Shown one piece after another: positions 1-7,512 of a DNA stretch of 64,000 nt. Position 1 is the first letter of the stretch, and every line of letters begins with the position of its first letter. Under the pieces are notes generated by a model. That model worked only from the letters and a program-made list of their open reading frames with translations. It was not told where the DNA came from and did no database searches. The DNA is taken from positions 978,076 through 1,042,075 of the forward strand of contig NZ_SBIU01000003.1 in NCBI RefSeq assembly GCF_004765805.1, read 5' to 3'. Position numbers and translations under genes: made by a program. Origin of the DNA: Halorussus halobius. Its GTDB lineage: Archaea > Halobacteriota > Halobacteria > Halobacteriales > Haladaptataceae.

Positions 1-2
1 AG

Positions 3-218
3 TACGACCGCGCCGCCGAGCCCGACGACGTGAAGACCGTCGAGGGCTCGACGATGCAGTGGGGCGCGCGGCGGGCGTTCGAGTCGGTCGAGGCGACGCC
101 CGCGGCGGTGGCCGACCGGGGCGAGGTCGGGAAGGAGGCGATGACGAAGGTGGTGGCCAGCGACGCCGAGGAGCTGACCGAGCGGGTCTCGGCGTTGCTG
201 GCGGCCGCGTCGCGATAG
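3..218 (+). CDS. C-terminal fragment of a protein starting before the window
   Basis: The frame is open from the left edge (reading from base 3) to a stop at 216-218, giving about 71 residues of an Ala/Glu-rich, probably helical C-terminus. The internal GTG at 30 is unlikely to be the real start because the frame continues upstream without a stop. I do not recognise the family from this tail; the helical ending with a charged repeat resembles the C-termini of several haloarchaeal enzymes, which is too weak for a name. No catalytic motif is visible. Confidence 0.5.
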   Translation, partial: YDRAAEPDDVKTVEGSTMQWGARRAFESVEATPAAVADRGEVGKEAMTKVVASDAEELTERVSALLAAASR

Positions 219-309
219 GTCCAGCGTCCCCGGGTAGGTTGAACGGGCGGTTCTCAGAACCGGAAACCGGAGGTGAAGGTTTAACCCCCATAACCGGGAA
301 ACGACGGGT

Positions 310-798
310 ATGACCGCAGTCGACGGAACGGACGCGACCAACGGGCAAACCGGCGTCGAGGCGCTCGCGGACCGGTTGGTGACCGAGATGGACGACCTCG
401 ACTACCTTCGCGGCGTCGGCTACTACTCCCCGGAGGGCTGTGACACCGTCTACCTCCGCAGCGACGTCCGGCACGGACCCGACGACCACTCGCGCGCGCT
501 CGAGGACGCGGTCCTCGAATCCATCGGCGCGCAGACCCTGGAGGACTACTTCGACGACGACCTGACCGGGACGATACGCTCGTTCGAGACCAAGGTCGTC
601 ATCTACTCCTGTGCGGCCACCCACCGGGGCGTCGTCGCGTCGTTCGACCGCGAGCCCGGCGTCGACTACGTCGGCCTGCTGTCGACGCTCGAACGCCTCA
701 CCGACGCCGGCCTCCCCGCCGGCCGCGAAGCGCCGTCCGCCGGAGACGCCGCCTCGGACGGGGAGTCGTACGAGCGCGGCGCGAACCGACGAGCGTGA
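310..798 (+). CDS. conserved haloarchaeal protein of unknown function (162 aa)
   Basis: A 162-residue acidic soluble protein with no signal peptide or membrane segment. The middle (roughly residues 25-125) is a compact alpha/beta domain with pattern YLRGVGYYSPE near the N-terminus and VVIYSCAATHRGVVASFD later; the last 30 residues are low complexity. It looks like one of the small conserved families restricted to Halobacteria, with no assigned function. Its TGA stop overlaps the GTG start of the next gene by 4 bp (GTGA), so the two are probably translated together. Upstream there is a TTTAACC-like stretch near 280 that could be the promoter. Confidence 0.75.
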   Translation: MTAVDGTDATNGQTGVEALADRLVTEMDDLDYLRGVGYYSPEGCDTVYLRSDVRHGPDDHSRALEDAVLESIGAQTLEDYFDDDLTGTIRSFETKVVIYSCAATHRGVVASFDREPGVDYVGLLSTLERLTDAGLPAGREAPSAGDAASDGESYERGANRRA

Positions 799-1079
799 CC
801 GACCCGGACGACCCCCGCGAGCTCGTCGCGGACCTCCACGCACACCTCGAAGCCACCGCCCATCTTCCGGTCGAGGAGTCCGCGAGCCGGTGGCTCGGCG
901 AGGCCGAGGCGGTCTGCGAGGACGCGGCGGGGCCCGACGTTCCGGAGTCGGTCGTCGGGAAACGCGTCGAGCAGGTCCGGATGCTGCTCTCGAACGTCGA
1001 GACGACCGGCGACGACGCCGCGGACGAGCACGTCGACGCGGCGCGCGAACTCGTCGCCGAACTCGAATCGCGGCTGTAG
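795..1079 (+). CDS. small haloarchaeal helical protein (94 aa)
   Basis: A 94-residue, strongly acidic and probably all-helical protein. The start is a GTG at 795 that overlaps the stop of the upstream gene (GTGA), which argues for translational coupling and decides the start. No zinc site, signal peptide or membrane segment is seen. The conserved-looking core is the ASRWLGEAEAV and VGKRVEQVRMLL helices. Function unknown; the coupling suggests it works with the 162-residue protein before it. Confidence 0.7.
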   Translation: MTDPDDPRELVADLHAHLEATAHLPVEESASRWLGEAEAVCEDAAGPDVPESVVGKRVEQVRMLLSNVETTGDDAADEHVDAARELVAELESRL

Positions 1080-1086
1080 GGAGAGC

Positions 1087-1437
1087 TTACGCGGCCTGCC
1101 GCATCATCTGTCGACACGACTCCGCACAGTCTTCGAGCACGTCGGCACAGACCCGACAGTGGTCGTGGTCGTGACGCGAACACTCCTCGGCGCACTCCTC
1201 GCAGGCACCGGCGCAGGCCTCCGCGAGTTCGGCGCTGTAGCTGGAGTTTCGCGCCATGAACCGGGCGTGTTCGGTGGTCAGGTCCGCCACGTCCCGGCAG
1301 AGCCGAATGCACCGTGACATGTCCGCGTCCTCGTCGAGACACTCGTCGGCGCACCACTCGCACGCTTGCATCGCTTCGAGGCAGTTGTCCAGGCACTCCT
1401 CGGCGGTGTCGCTCAGGTCGAGTTCCTGTAGCGCCAT
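1087..1437 (-). CDS. Csp-like four-helix-bundle copper-binding protein (DUF326 type)
   Basis: A 116-residue protein with 15 cysteines spaced along predicted helices as CxxxC and CxxC (for example C15, C19, C26, C29, C33, C43, C47) plus a His/Asp patch SRHDHDHC. This is the pattern of the Csp1/Csp3 copper storage proteins and the related DUF326 family, in which a four-helix bundle is lined with Cys residues that take up many Cu(I) ions. There is no signal peptide, so it should be cytosolic like Csp3. It is transcribed divergently from a CopZ-like chaperone with about 115 bp between the two starts, a context that supports a copper-handling role. The family assignment is firm; the metal is inferred. 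Confidence 0.9.
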   Translation of the reverse strand: MALQELDLSDTAEECLDNCLEAMQACEWCADECLDEDADMSRCIRLCRDVADLTTEHARFMARNSSYSAELAEACAGACEECAEECSRHDHDHCRVCADVLEDCAESCRQMMRQAA

Positions 1438-1552
1438 GGCCTCGGTGCCACACTAGCGACGGGGAAACCGGTTGTGGCCCGTTCCCCGACCGCAGTCCCC
1501 GGGAGGGCTCGAAGGGAAAAGTCCGAAGGCGCTCGGGACCCAACCGTCGCCC

Positions 1553-1750
1553 ATGGCACGAACAATCACCGTCGAAGGGATGAGCTGTGGCGGCTGCGAG
1601 GAGAACGTCGAGACCGCGCTGCGTGAGTTGCCGGGCGTCAGCGACGCCGAAGCGGACAACGAGTCCGACAGCGTGACCGTCGAGGGCGACGCCAGCGACG
1701 AGGAACTCGCGGCGGCGGTCGAGGACGCGGGCTACGCGCCGAAGGTGTGA
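1553..1750 (+). CDS. copZ: heavy-metal-associated (HMA) domain copper chaperone, CopZ-like
   Basis: A 65-residue single HMA domain. The metal site is GMSCGGC (C12 and C15) in the first loop of the beta-alpha-beta-beta-alpha-beta fold, and the C-terminus ends in the family-typical DAGYAPKV. Such proteins bind one Cu(I) and pass it to P-type ATPases or regulators. The ATG at 1553 is chosen over an earlier in-frame ATG at 1472 because the family begins directly with the first beta strand. It faces the Csp-like gene divergently. The Zn/Cd-type ATPase near 25 kb carries its own HMA domains, so this chaperone's ATPase partner may be elsewhere. Confidence 0.92.
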   Translation: MARTITVEGMSCGGCEENVETALRELPGVSDAEADNESDSVTVEGDASDEELAAAVEDAGYAPKV

Positions 1751-1764
1751 GCGGCGACCGATAC

Positions 1765-2214
1765 TTACTCGGCGGCTTCCGCCTCGTCGGCCTCAGCGCG
1801 TTCGTCTTCGCCGGCGTCAGCGTCGTCCGCGAGGTCCTCTAGCGCGTTCTTGAGACCGGGGACCGTGCTGGCGAGGTCGCCGACCTGCTCCTCGGCGGCT
1901 GCCACGTCCGCGATGGCCTCCTCGACGCGCTCGATGCGGGCCTCGAGGTCGGCGGCGTCCTCGAAGGCGTCGGCGCGTTCGCCCATCGTGTACCACTTCT
2001 TGGCGTCCCGGAGCGCGTCCTCGGCCTCGCCCGCGTCGAGCGCCGACCGGAGCGCGTTGAGCGCGCCGAGGGTGTTGTCGGCGTCGACGTTCCAGACTGC
2101 GTCGGCGTCCGGGAGCGCGGCGGTCGCCTCGTCGAGGCTGGCCTCCACGTCCTCGCGGACCTCGCTGGCGGCCTCGCCGAACAGTTCGTCCTCGTCGAGT
2201 GTCGTCTGGCTCAT
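1765..2214 (-). CDS. haloarchaeal DUF5790-type protein
   Basis: A 149-residue very acidic, helical protein starting MSQTTLDEDELFGEAASE, with a conserved-looking centre NTLGALNALRSALDAG and AKKWYTMGERADAF, then a coiled-coil-like helix and a low-complexity Asp/Glu/Ala tail. I recognise the sequence type as the haloarchaeal family DUF5790, which has no known function. No catalytic motif. It is convergent with the copZ-like gene (only 14 bp between stops). Confidence 0.8.
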   Translation of the reverse strand: MSQTTLDEDELFGEAASEVREDVEASLDEATAALPDADAVWNVDADNTLGALNALRSALDAGEAEDALRDAKKWYTMGERADAFEDAADLEARIERVEEAIADVAAAEEQVGDLASTVPGLKNALEDLADDADAGEDERAEADEAEAAE

Positions 2215-2394
2215 GGGTCACCGTTCGGCTCGACGCCTTTTAAAATCACGCCCGAAACCGGAAGTGAAATCCGGTCACTCGACCGGGACGACTCGGGCCG
2301 AACCGAAAGCGACGACCCGAAGCGGTCGCGCCGCCGCCGCGTCGGGGCCGCATCGAAGCAAATGCTTATCCCAGCGGGAGCGGAACGGACCCAC

Positions 2395-2799
2395 ATGGAG
2401 GACATCTTCGTCGGACGACTCATGTCGTCCCCCGTCGAAACGGTTTCGCCCGAGACGCCCGCCCACGTCGCCGCCGAGACGATGCTGGACGAGGGCATCG
2501 GGTCGGTGGTCGTGACCGACGAGGAGGGCCGCCTCGAAGGTATCCTCACCGCCACGGACTTCGTTCACGTCGCGGCCGAACAGCGCTGGGCCGCCGACGC
2601 CACGGTCGAGACGTACATGACCACCGACGTCGAGACGACCACCGCGAACGAGGACCTCCGAGACGTGTCGGACACGATGATAGAGCGGGGCTTCCACCAC
2701 ATGCCTGTCGTGGACGACGACGGGACCGTCATCGGCATCATCACCACTACGGACATCACCGCCTACGTGTCGACGGTTCAGACGCCGAGCCCGGCGTGA
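2395..2799 (+). CDS. tandem CBS-domain protein
   Basis: A 134-residue protein made of two CBS motifs (about residues 5-60 and 70-130), ending with HHMPVVDDDGTVIGIITTTD, the usual CBS strand-turn pattern. A CBS pair forms one Bateman module that binds adenosine nucleotides; stand-alone versions regulate unknown partners. The ATG at 2395 is chosen because a TATA-like TGCTTATC lies at 2363-2370, about 25 nt upstream, as expected for a leaderless transcript; the earlier in-frame ATG at 2362 would overlap this box. Confidence 0.9.
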   Translation: MEDIFVGRLMSSPVETVSPETPAHVAAETMLDEGIGSVVVTDEEGRLEGILTATDFVHVAAEQRWAADATVETYMTTDVETTTANEDLRDVSDTMIERGFHHMPVVDDDGTVIGIITTTDITAYVSTVQTPSPA

Positions 2800-2904
2800 T
2801 CTGACGGTGCGGATTCTGAGAGTGTTGCTGGCGTCGTTTTCGTCCCCGGCTCGCGGTGGCGTTCCCTTTCGACCTAACGTGCGCAGGGTTGACTGGCCTC
2901 TCGG

Positions 2905-2925
2905 CGCGCGCGAGCAACGCGCGCG
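2905..2925. terminator. GC hairpin in a convergent intergenic region
   Basis: Eight-base perfect arms of alternating CG (2905-2912 and 2918-2925) with an AGCAA loop. It lies about 100 bp past the CBS gene stop and 130 bp past the end of the convergent mptD gene, so it could stop or stabilise transcripts from either side. It lacks the poly-T that archaeal RNA polymerase prefers, so the terminator role is inferred. Confidence 0.35.
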
Positions 2926-2944
2926 ACACGAGGTCGCGCCAGCA

Positions 2945-2986
2945 CGCGCCGGACGGAAGAAGAACCCAGCGCGCGCCGGACGGAAG
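2945..2986. repeat. two direct copies of a 15-mer
   Basis: The 15-mer CGCGCCGGACGGAAG occurs at 2945-2959 and again at 2972-2986, a 27-nt period, in the convergent intergenic region between the CBS gene and mptD. A purine-rich tail (AGAAGAA, GAGAAAC) follows each copy. No function can be assigned. Confidence 0.6.
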
Positions 2987-3056
2987 GAGAAACAAGCGCA
3001 CGTCGTATCTGGGGGGAGAATAACGGAACCCCGACGAACCAACTCCCCGTCTCGCG

Positions 3057-3443
3057 TCACTCCGCGACCGACTCGATCCGCATCAGCGGATAGCCGTCCT
3101 CCATCTCCATCCGGGTCACGACCTCGACGCCCTCGTGTTCGACGACGATCTCGACCGCCAGAAACCGGCCCGTGAGTTCCGTGTACCCGCCAGTCATCTC
3201 GTCGGCCAACTTCTCGGTCAGAATCTCGACGGTCACGTCCTCGCAGAAGGGTTGGTTCCCGATGGACTCGGCCATCGCGGTCTCGAGGCTCGCGGCGGTG
3301 TCGGGGCTGACCGGCGTGCCCGCGAACTGGTGGTAGAGCGCGCCGAACTTGATGCCCGCCTCGAAGCAGGCCGCGTCGCGGTCGGTGGGCGAACTGTCGC
3401 GGTCGGACGGCGCGTCGGTCGCGGAAGCGTCGCGGTCGGTCAT
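3057..3443 (-). CDS. mptD: archaeal dihydroneopterin aldolase (MptD family)
   Basis: A 128-residue protein. After a low-complexity N-terminus of about 22 residues comes the family signature CFEAGIKFGALYHQFAGTP, followed by SLETAMAESIGNQPF and the beta-rich C-terminal half. MptD is the archaeal enzyme that cleaves 7,8-dihydroneopterin to 6-hydroxymethyl-7,8-dihydropterin and glycolaldehyde, on the route to tetrahydrofolate and methanopterin-type cofactors. The N-terminal extension is unlike the compact methanogen enzymes and is probably disordered; an internal start is possible but no better start codon precedes the core. Confidence 0.88.
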   Translation of the reverse strand: MTDRDASATDAPSDRDSSPTDRDAACFEAGIKFGALYHQFAGTPVSPDTAASLETAMAESIGNQPFCEDVTVEILTEKLADEMTGGYTELTGRFLAVEIVVEHEGVEVVTRMEMEDGYPLMRIESVAE

Positions 3444-3564
3444 GGCTACGCCGACGCGCCCGGGGCGATTAAAGCCGCGTGGTCGGGGTCGGGCACGCGG
3501 CCGGTCGAGCGCGTGGTCGGACCCATCACGGAATGCCTTTTAGTGTCCGACCCCTCGATTACCC

Positions 3565-4173
3565 ATGGACTACGCATCGAACCTCGACCGCGCGATGGAG
3601 GAGACCCCCGACTTCGAGGGCAAGGACGAGCGGTTCAGCTACCCCGACGCGGCCGCCCAGAAGGACGGCGCGTTCACCCGGCTCACGAACCTCGACGACA
3701 TCGCCGACGCGCTCGACCGCGACCCCGAGCACATCCACAGCGCGCTCCAGCGCGAGCTCGGGACGAACGGCAAGCTCGAAGCCGGCCGCGCCCGGTACAA
3801 CGGCACCTTCTCGGGGTCGGACTTCGATGCCGCGCTCGACAGCTACGCCCAGGAGTTCGTGCTCTGCTCGGAGTGTGGCCTGCCCGACACCCGACTCGTG
3901 CGCGAGAACCGCAACCTGATGCTGCGGTGTGACGCCTGCGGGGCCTTTCGCCCGGTCACCAAGCGCTCGACTCAGACCCAGACCCAGAACCGCGAGGCCG
4001 TCGAGGAGGGCGCGACCTACGAGGTCAAGATTACCGGCACCGGCCGCAAGGGCGACGGCGTGGCCGAGAAGGGCAAGTACACCATCTTCGTCCCCGGCGC
4101 GGAGGAGGGCGACGTGGTGCAGATTTACATCAAGAACATCAGCGGGAATCTGGCGTTCGCGCGCCTCGCCTGA
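3565..4173 (+). CDS. translation initiation factor aIF2 beta subunit with C-terminal TRAM domain
   Basis: A 202-residue protein. Residues about 35-130 match aIF2-beta: the alpha/beta domain with DPEHIHSALQRELGTNG and a C4 zinc ribbon with Cys at 101, 104, 122 and 125. Residues about 145-202 are a TRAM domain (an RNA-binding beta barrel), an addition typical of haloarchaeal versions. aIF2-beta joins aIF2-alpha and gamma to carry initiator Met-tRNA to the small ribosomal subunit. A TATA-like CCTTTTAGTG at 3536-3545 sits about 25 nt before the ATG, so the message is probably leaderless. The N-terminal segment that contacts the gamma subunit is present. Confidence 0.93.
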   Translation: MDYASNLDRAMEETPDFEGKDERFSYPDAAAQKDGAFTRLTNLDDIADALDRDPEHIHSALQRELGTNGKLEAGRARYNGTFSGSDFDAALDSYAQEFVLCSECGLPDTRLVRENRNLMLRCDACGAFRPVTKRSTQTQTQNREAVEEGATYEVKITGTGRKGDGVAEKGKYTIFVPGAEEGDVVQIYIKNISGNLAFARLA

Positions 4174-4207
4174 ATCGAGGACTCGCCCCGACGGCCGTCC
4201 GCGCCCG

Positions 4208-4435
4208 TCACTCGGTCAGCGGGAGGACGATGCCGAACAGTAGCGGCGAGAACAGCGCGCCGAGCACGCCGACGATCTCCATGTCGACGAACAGCGTCTG
4301 CTCCCAGCCCGAGAGCGTGAGGTTCGTCGCGGCGACGGACAGTTCCGCGCCCGCGCCCGCCGCAAACACTGCGACGCTCAGCAGGAAGCCGGTCTTCGCC
4401 CAGTACTGGTAGTCCAGGTCTCCGTAACGACCCAT
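4208..4435 (-). CDS. small two-helix membrane protein (75 aa)
   Basis: A 75-residue protein beginning MGRYGDLDYQYWAKTG, followed by two hydrophobic segments (about residues 17-38 and 50-70). This is a common small haloarchaeal membrane-protein architecture with no known function. The ATG at 4435 is chosen because longer versions add a Cys/Arg-rich stretch unlike the mature family. It is divergent from another small membrane protein (start 4558), leaving a shared 122-bp promoter region. Confidence 0.72.
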   Translation of the reverse strand: MGRYGDLDYQYWAKTGFLLSVAVFAAGAGAELSVAATNLTLSGWEQTLFVDMEIVGVLGALFSPLLFGIVLPLTE

Positions 4436-4557
4436 GCCCGCGGGAGCGACCCGAGTCGACAAAAGCGTTGCTGAACGCCGGCGGACCGCCTCGCACCCCG
4501 CGAGCCACACGTGCCGGCACGAAAGGCACTTGTACGACGAGTTCCTTCTCGGACCCA

Positions 4558-4788
4558 ATGTACGAACCCCTGGTCGACGTCTCGAGCGAACTCCTCTCGG
4601 TCGTGGCGTACGGGCTCGGAACGCTCACGCTGTCGCTGTTCGGATTCGCGGTCGAGTACAACGGCATCCAGCAGCTGCTCAGCGGCGAACAGTTGCTCGG
4701 CGCGTGGTACGCCTACGTGGGCCTGCTCGCGCTGGTCGCCGCCACGAAGCTGGGCCGGGAGAAGCTCCTCGCAAGCCTCGCGTCGTGA
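4558..4788 (+). CDS. small two-helix membrane protein (76 aa)
   Basis: A 76-residue protein with two hydrophobic segments: LLSVVAYGLGTLTLSLFGFA and AWYAYVGLLALVAATKL. Between them is a short polar loop. No catalytic motif or signal peptide. The ATG at 4558 follows a short upstream region and opens directly into the first amphipathic segment; longer readings add Arg-rich sequence typical of antisense frames. Function unknown. It lies upstream of azf in the same direction with 53 bp between them. Confidence 0.7.
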   Translation: MYEPLVDVSSELLSVVAYGLGTLTLSLFGFAVEYNGIQQLLSGEQLLGAWYAYVGLLALVAATKLGREKLLASLAS

Positions 4789-4841
4789 CGCGACGGCCGA
4801 ATCGCACCTTACTTATCGCCGGCTTCCCTCCCTCGAACTGA

Positions 4842-5681
4842 ATGGACGACCCTGTCCTGCTCACGGGCGCGGAGGGCCGCGTCGGACAGGCTATCCTCTC
4901 GGACCTCCACGACGAGTACGACTGGCGACTGCTCGACCGGGACCCGCCGACCCGCGACACCCGACACGAGTTCGTCGTCGCGGACGTCACCGACGAGGAC
5001 GCGGTCCGGGACGCGATGGCGGGCGTGGGCGCTGTGGTCCACCTCGCAGGCGACCCCCGGCCGGAAGCGCCGTGGAACAGCGTGCTGGCAAACAACATCG
5101 ACGGGACCCGCAACGTCTTGCAGGCCGCCGTCGAGGCGGGCGTCGAGCGAGTCGCGTTCGCCTCGTCGAACCACGCGGTCGGGGCGTACGAGACCGACGA
5201 GCGCACGCCCGAGATGTACCGCCCGGACGACGAGTTCCGACTCGACGGCGAGGAGTTCCCCCGGCCGGGCAACCTCTACGGCGTGAGCAAGGCCACCGGC
5301 GAGGTGCTGGGCCGGTACTACCACGACGAGCACGGCCTGAGCGTGGTCTGCGTCCGCATCGGCAACCTCACGAAGGGCCACCCGCCGCGCGACTACGAGC
5401 GCGGGCAGGCGATGTGGCTCTCGCATCGGGACTGCGCCCACCTGTTCGACCGGTGCCTGCAGGCCGACTACGGCTTCGAAATCGTCTACGGCATCTCGGA
5501 CAACGACCGGAAGTACTACTCCATCGAGCGCGCTCGCGAGGTGCTGGGCTACGACCCGCAGGACAACTCGGCGGCGTTCGCGGACGCGCAGGTGGACGAC
5601 GGGGACGGGAACGAAAGTGGTGACGGGAGCGATGGCGAAAACGCGAACGAGAGCGCGACCGAGAACCCGCCGCAGAACTAG
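4842..5681 (+). CDS. azf: NAD-dependent glucose-6-phosphate dehydrogenase, Azf type
   Basis: A 279-residue extended short-chain dehydrogenase/reductase. The Rossmann motif TGAEGRVG (G9, G12, G15) binds NAD; the catalytic Tyr-Lys pair is Y146 and K150 in LYGVSKATG, with a Ser at 108-109. The sequence matches the haloarchaeal Azf enzyme that oxidises glucose 6-phosphate with NAD+, feeding the oxidative pentose phosphate pathway, which replaces the bacterial Zwf-type enzyme in Haloferax volcanii. The last 20 or so residues are low-complexity Asn/Glu/Gly sequence not needed for the fold. A TATA-like CTTACTTATC at 4808-4817 precedes the ATG by about 25 nt, so the message is probably leaderless. 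Confidence 0.93.
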   Translation: MDDPVLLTGAEGRVGQAILSDLHDEYDWRLLDRDPPTRDTRHEFVVADVTDEDAVRDAMAGVGAVVHLAGDPRPEAPWNSVLANNIDGTRNVLQAAVEAGVERVAFASSNHAVGAYETDERTPEMYRPDDEFRLDGEEFPRPGNLYGVSKATGEVLGRYYHDEHGLSVVCVRIGNLTKGHPPRDYERGQAMWLSHRDCAHLFDRCLQADYGFEIVYGISDNDRKYYSIERAREVLGYDPQDNSAAFADAQVDDGDGNESGDGSDGENANESATENPPQN

Positions 5682-6314
5682 CGACGAGCCGTTTTCGACG
5701 GGTTCGGACGCTCGATTCCGATTGCCGACTCGGCGCGCTATCCCGGACACTCCACCCGGCGCGTGCGGGCGCGGTCCTCGTGACCGCGCCAATTCGCGCG
5801 AGGGATGAGGCTTGCGGGAGGCCGAGGCGTCCCGCTGATATGCGAGCGTGGTTCGCAGACATCGCAGCGGAGCGAGAAGCGCAATCGGCTGGGGAGGCGT
5901 GAGGTTTCTGCTGCGCGGTCGCGGTGCCGTGCGGTTTCTCAGAGGCCTCGGCAGTAGCTAGCTCGGTATACTCCTCGACAGACCGGACGGCAGGAAGAAG
6001 CTGGCTACTGCCTCGACGACTATCAGCGAGCGCCGAGTCGGGAGTTTTCCGAACGACAGGGAGAAGCTAGCTACTGCCTCGACCTGTGAGAAACCGCCCC
6101 GCACCGCACCGCGCCGCATCCGCACCGCCTCACACAGCACCGCACCCGCACCGCGCGGCGGGAGCCTCGTCCCTCCCGGGGCGCACGAACGCGTCCCGCC
6201 ACCGGAACTGGTTGCGTCGAATCCCGAAATTGGAGCCGATAGACGACCGTGAGTGGAAACTTCTGTGGATACTATCGCGTCTCGCCATCTTCCACGTCGA
6301 CGCTCATCCGCGAC
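5682..6314. other. gene-poor 633-bp interval
   Basis: I see no credible gene between azf and the DUF309 gene. The interval holds a 9-bp inverted repeat GGCGCGGTC/GACCGCGCC at 5768-5776 and 5782-5790 (about 90 bp past azf), a MITE-like inverted-repeat element at 5925-6103, and a run of CACCGC-type low-complexity sequence from about 6100 to 6160. The open frames here have the Arg/Pro/Thr-rich composition of chance reading in GC-rich DNA. Confidence 0.7.
5925..6103. repeat. MITE-like element with imperfect terminal inverted repeats
   Basis: The left arm (about 5925-5963) contains GCGGTTTCTCA, an 8-nt variable spacer, then GGCAGTAGCTAGCT. The right arm (about 6063-6103) is its reverse complement in the same order with the same 8-nt spacing: AGCTAGCTACTGCC, spacer, TGAGAAACCGC. 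Outside these, both arms continue into CG-rich sequence that is also partly complementary. An extra direct copy of the inner motif, AGCTGGCTACTGCC, lies near 5999-6012. There is no coding capacity between the arms, so this is either a miniature inverted-repeat element or a large RNA hairpin. No target-site duplication was identified. Confidence 0.55.
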
Positions 6315-6932
6315 TCAGTCGAACAACCCCTCGACGTCCTGCTCCTCGTGTTCACGCTTGCCAACAGCGCCGTCCAACCGCTGGAAGATTATCCCTCGAT
6401 TCGCGGCGTCGCGGGCGAAATCCAGCACGAACGTCACGAACTGGCTGGTCGCCCGCCCGGCTTCGAGGTCCTCGCGGGCGTACGCCACGGCCTGCTCGAT
6501 GACCGCCTCGTCGTAGCCGTACTCCTCGGCCAGCACCTCGGCCGCGATTGCGCCGCCCTCGAACCGCAGGTCCTCGGGCACCAGCGCCCGGCCCTCGTGG
6601 GTCAGTTTCGGCGCGGCGACGCGCTCGACGTGTTCGGGGTCGGCCGCGACCGCTCGGAGGTACGCCCGGACCCGCCCGACGTTCACCCCGCGATAGTCGG
6701 CCGGCAGGTCCGACAGATAGCCCGCGCCGCTCTCGGCGAGGCCGCGAACGCCCGCCCAGTTGGCGCGGTGGGCGTGGTGGGCCGCCGCCGTGAACTGGAT
6801 GAGGCCGTGGAGGAACCGCTCGTCGTCGGTCCCCGAGTCGAGGTCGAGCCAGCGGTCCTCCCACGCGTCGTGGGCCGCGTGGTGCTCCCCCGCGTTGTAG
6901 ACGGCGATGCCGGCCCGGAGGTGGTCGCGCAT
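6315..6932 (-). CDS. DUF309 family protein
   Basis: A 205-residue helical protein with the DUF309 pattern: AVYNAGEHHAAHDAWEDRWL near the N-terminus (His/Glu/Trp residues lining a pocket), then FLHGLIQFTAAAHHAHRANW. Family members are small helical bundles of unknown function found in bacteria and archaea, often 120-150 residues; here the extra 60 or so C-terminal residues form further helices with an acidic end. The ATG at 6932 gives MRDHLRAGIAVYNAGEH and is preferred; a longer reading from 6989 is possible. Confidence 0.82.
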   Translation of the reverse strand: MRDHLRAGIAVYNAGEHHAAHDAWEDRWLDLDSGTDDERFLHGLIQFTAAAHHAHRANWAGVRGLAESGAGYLSDLPADYRGVNVGRVRAYLRAVAADPEHVERVAAPKLTHEGRALVPEDLRFEGGAIAAEVLAEEYGYDEAVIEQAVAYAREDLEAGRATSQFVTFVLDFARDAANRGIIFQRLDGAVGKREHEEQDVEGLFD

Positions 6933-7074
6933 GGCTCGACCGTTCGGTGCTCCGGCGGGAATGCGTTTCGGGCCGTAGACGAGCGACACCGAGTAGTGAA
7001 AATAAGGCCCAGTACAAAAGTAATAAAGAAGGGTTTTATCGGCTCGACGCCCTACCGTCCACCTAGACTCTCCG

Positions 7075-7464
7075 ATGGCTACGGAAAACGTGCCGAACCC
7101 GGACGATTACGAGTGGGAATTCGAGAAGCGAGGGACCGTCGGCGTCTGGTTCATGAAGGGCTGGCAGGGATTCGCCGACGCGGACCTCGAAGCCGCGAGC
7201 GACCATTACCGAGAGCGGGGCCGCAACAGCGACATCGAGGCGACGCTGGCGGTGTTCGGTGACGAGACGAACCTCCCCAAGGAGACCCAGGAGTACATGG
7301 GCGAGGAGTGGTCGGTCAACGGCGAGTACACCGGCGTCGACAGGGTCGGATTCGTCTCCGACGGCGTCACCGCGATGGCGGTGAAAGCGCAAGTCGACAT
7401 CCCGGACGCCGAGGTCGAGAGCTTCGGCGACCTGGACGCCGCGCTCGACTGGGCGCGAAGCTGA
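7075..7464 (+). CDS. conserved haloarchaeal soluble protein (129 aa)
   Basis: A 129-residue soluble alpha/beta protein. It begins with a short acidic segment, then TVGVWFMKGWQGFADADLEAAS and a Val-rich strand region, ending with a helix FGDLDAALDWARS. The arrangement (strand, helix, strand, helix, about 110 residues) resembles STAS/SpoIIAA-like small folds, but that is only a fold-level impression. A TATA-like GTTTTATC at 7033-7040 precedes the ATG by about 35 nt. Function unknown. Confidence 0.75.
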   Translation: MATENVPNPDDYEWEFEKRGTVGVWFMKGWQGFADADLEAASDHYRERGRNSDIEATLAVFGDETNLPKETQEYMGEEWSVNGEYTGVDRVGFVSDGVTAMAVKAQVDIPDAEVESFGDLDAALDWARS

Positions 7465-7512
7465 GCGAGTTCGAATCCGCGTCTCGTCCGGGAGCCGCGA
7501 GAGGCCCGGTCC

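Noticed and set aside
698..1543. A 281-residue minus-strand frame over three genes
   Set aside because: It overlaps three better-supported genes and is Arg/Ser-rich low-complexity sequence.
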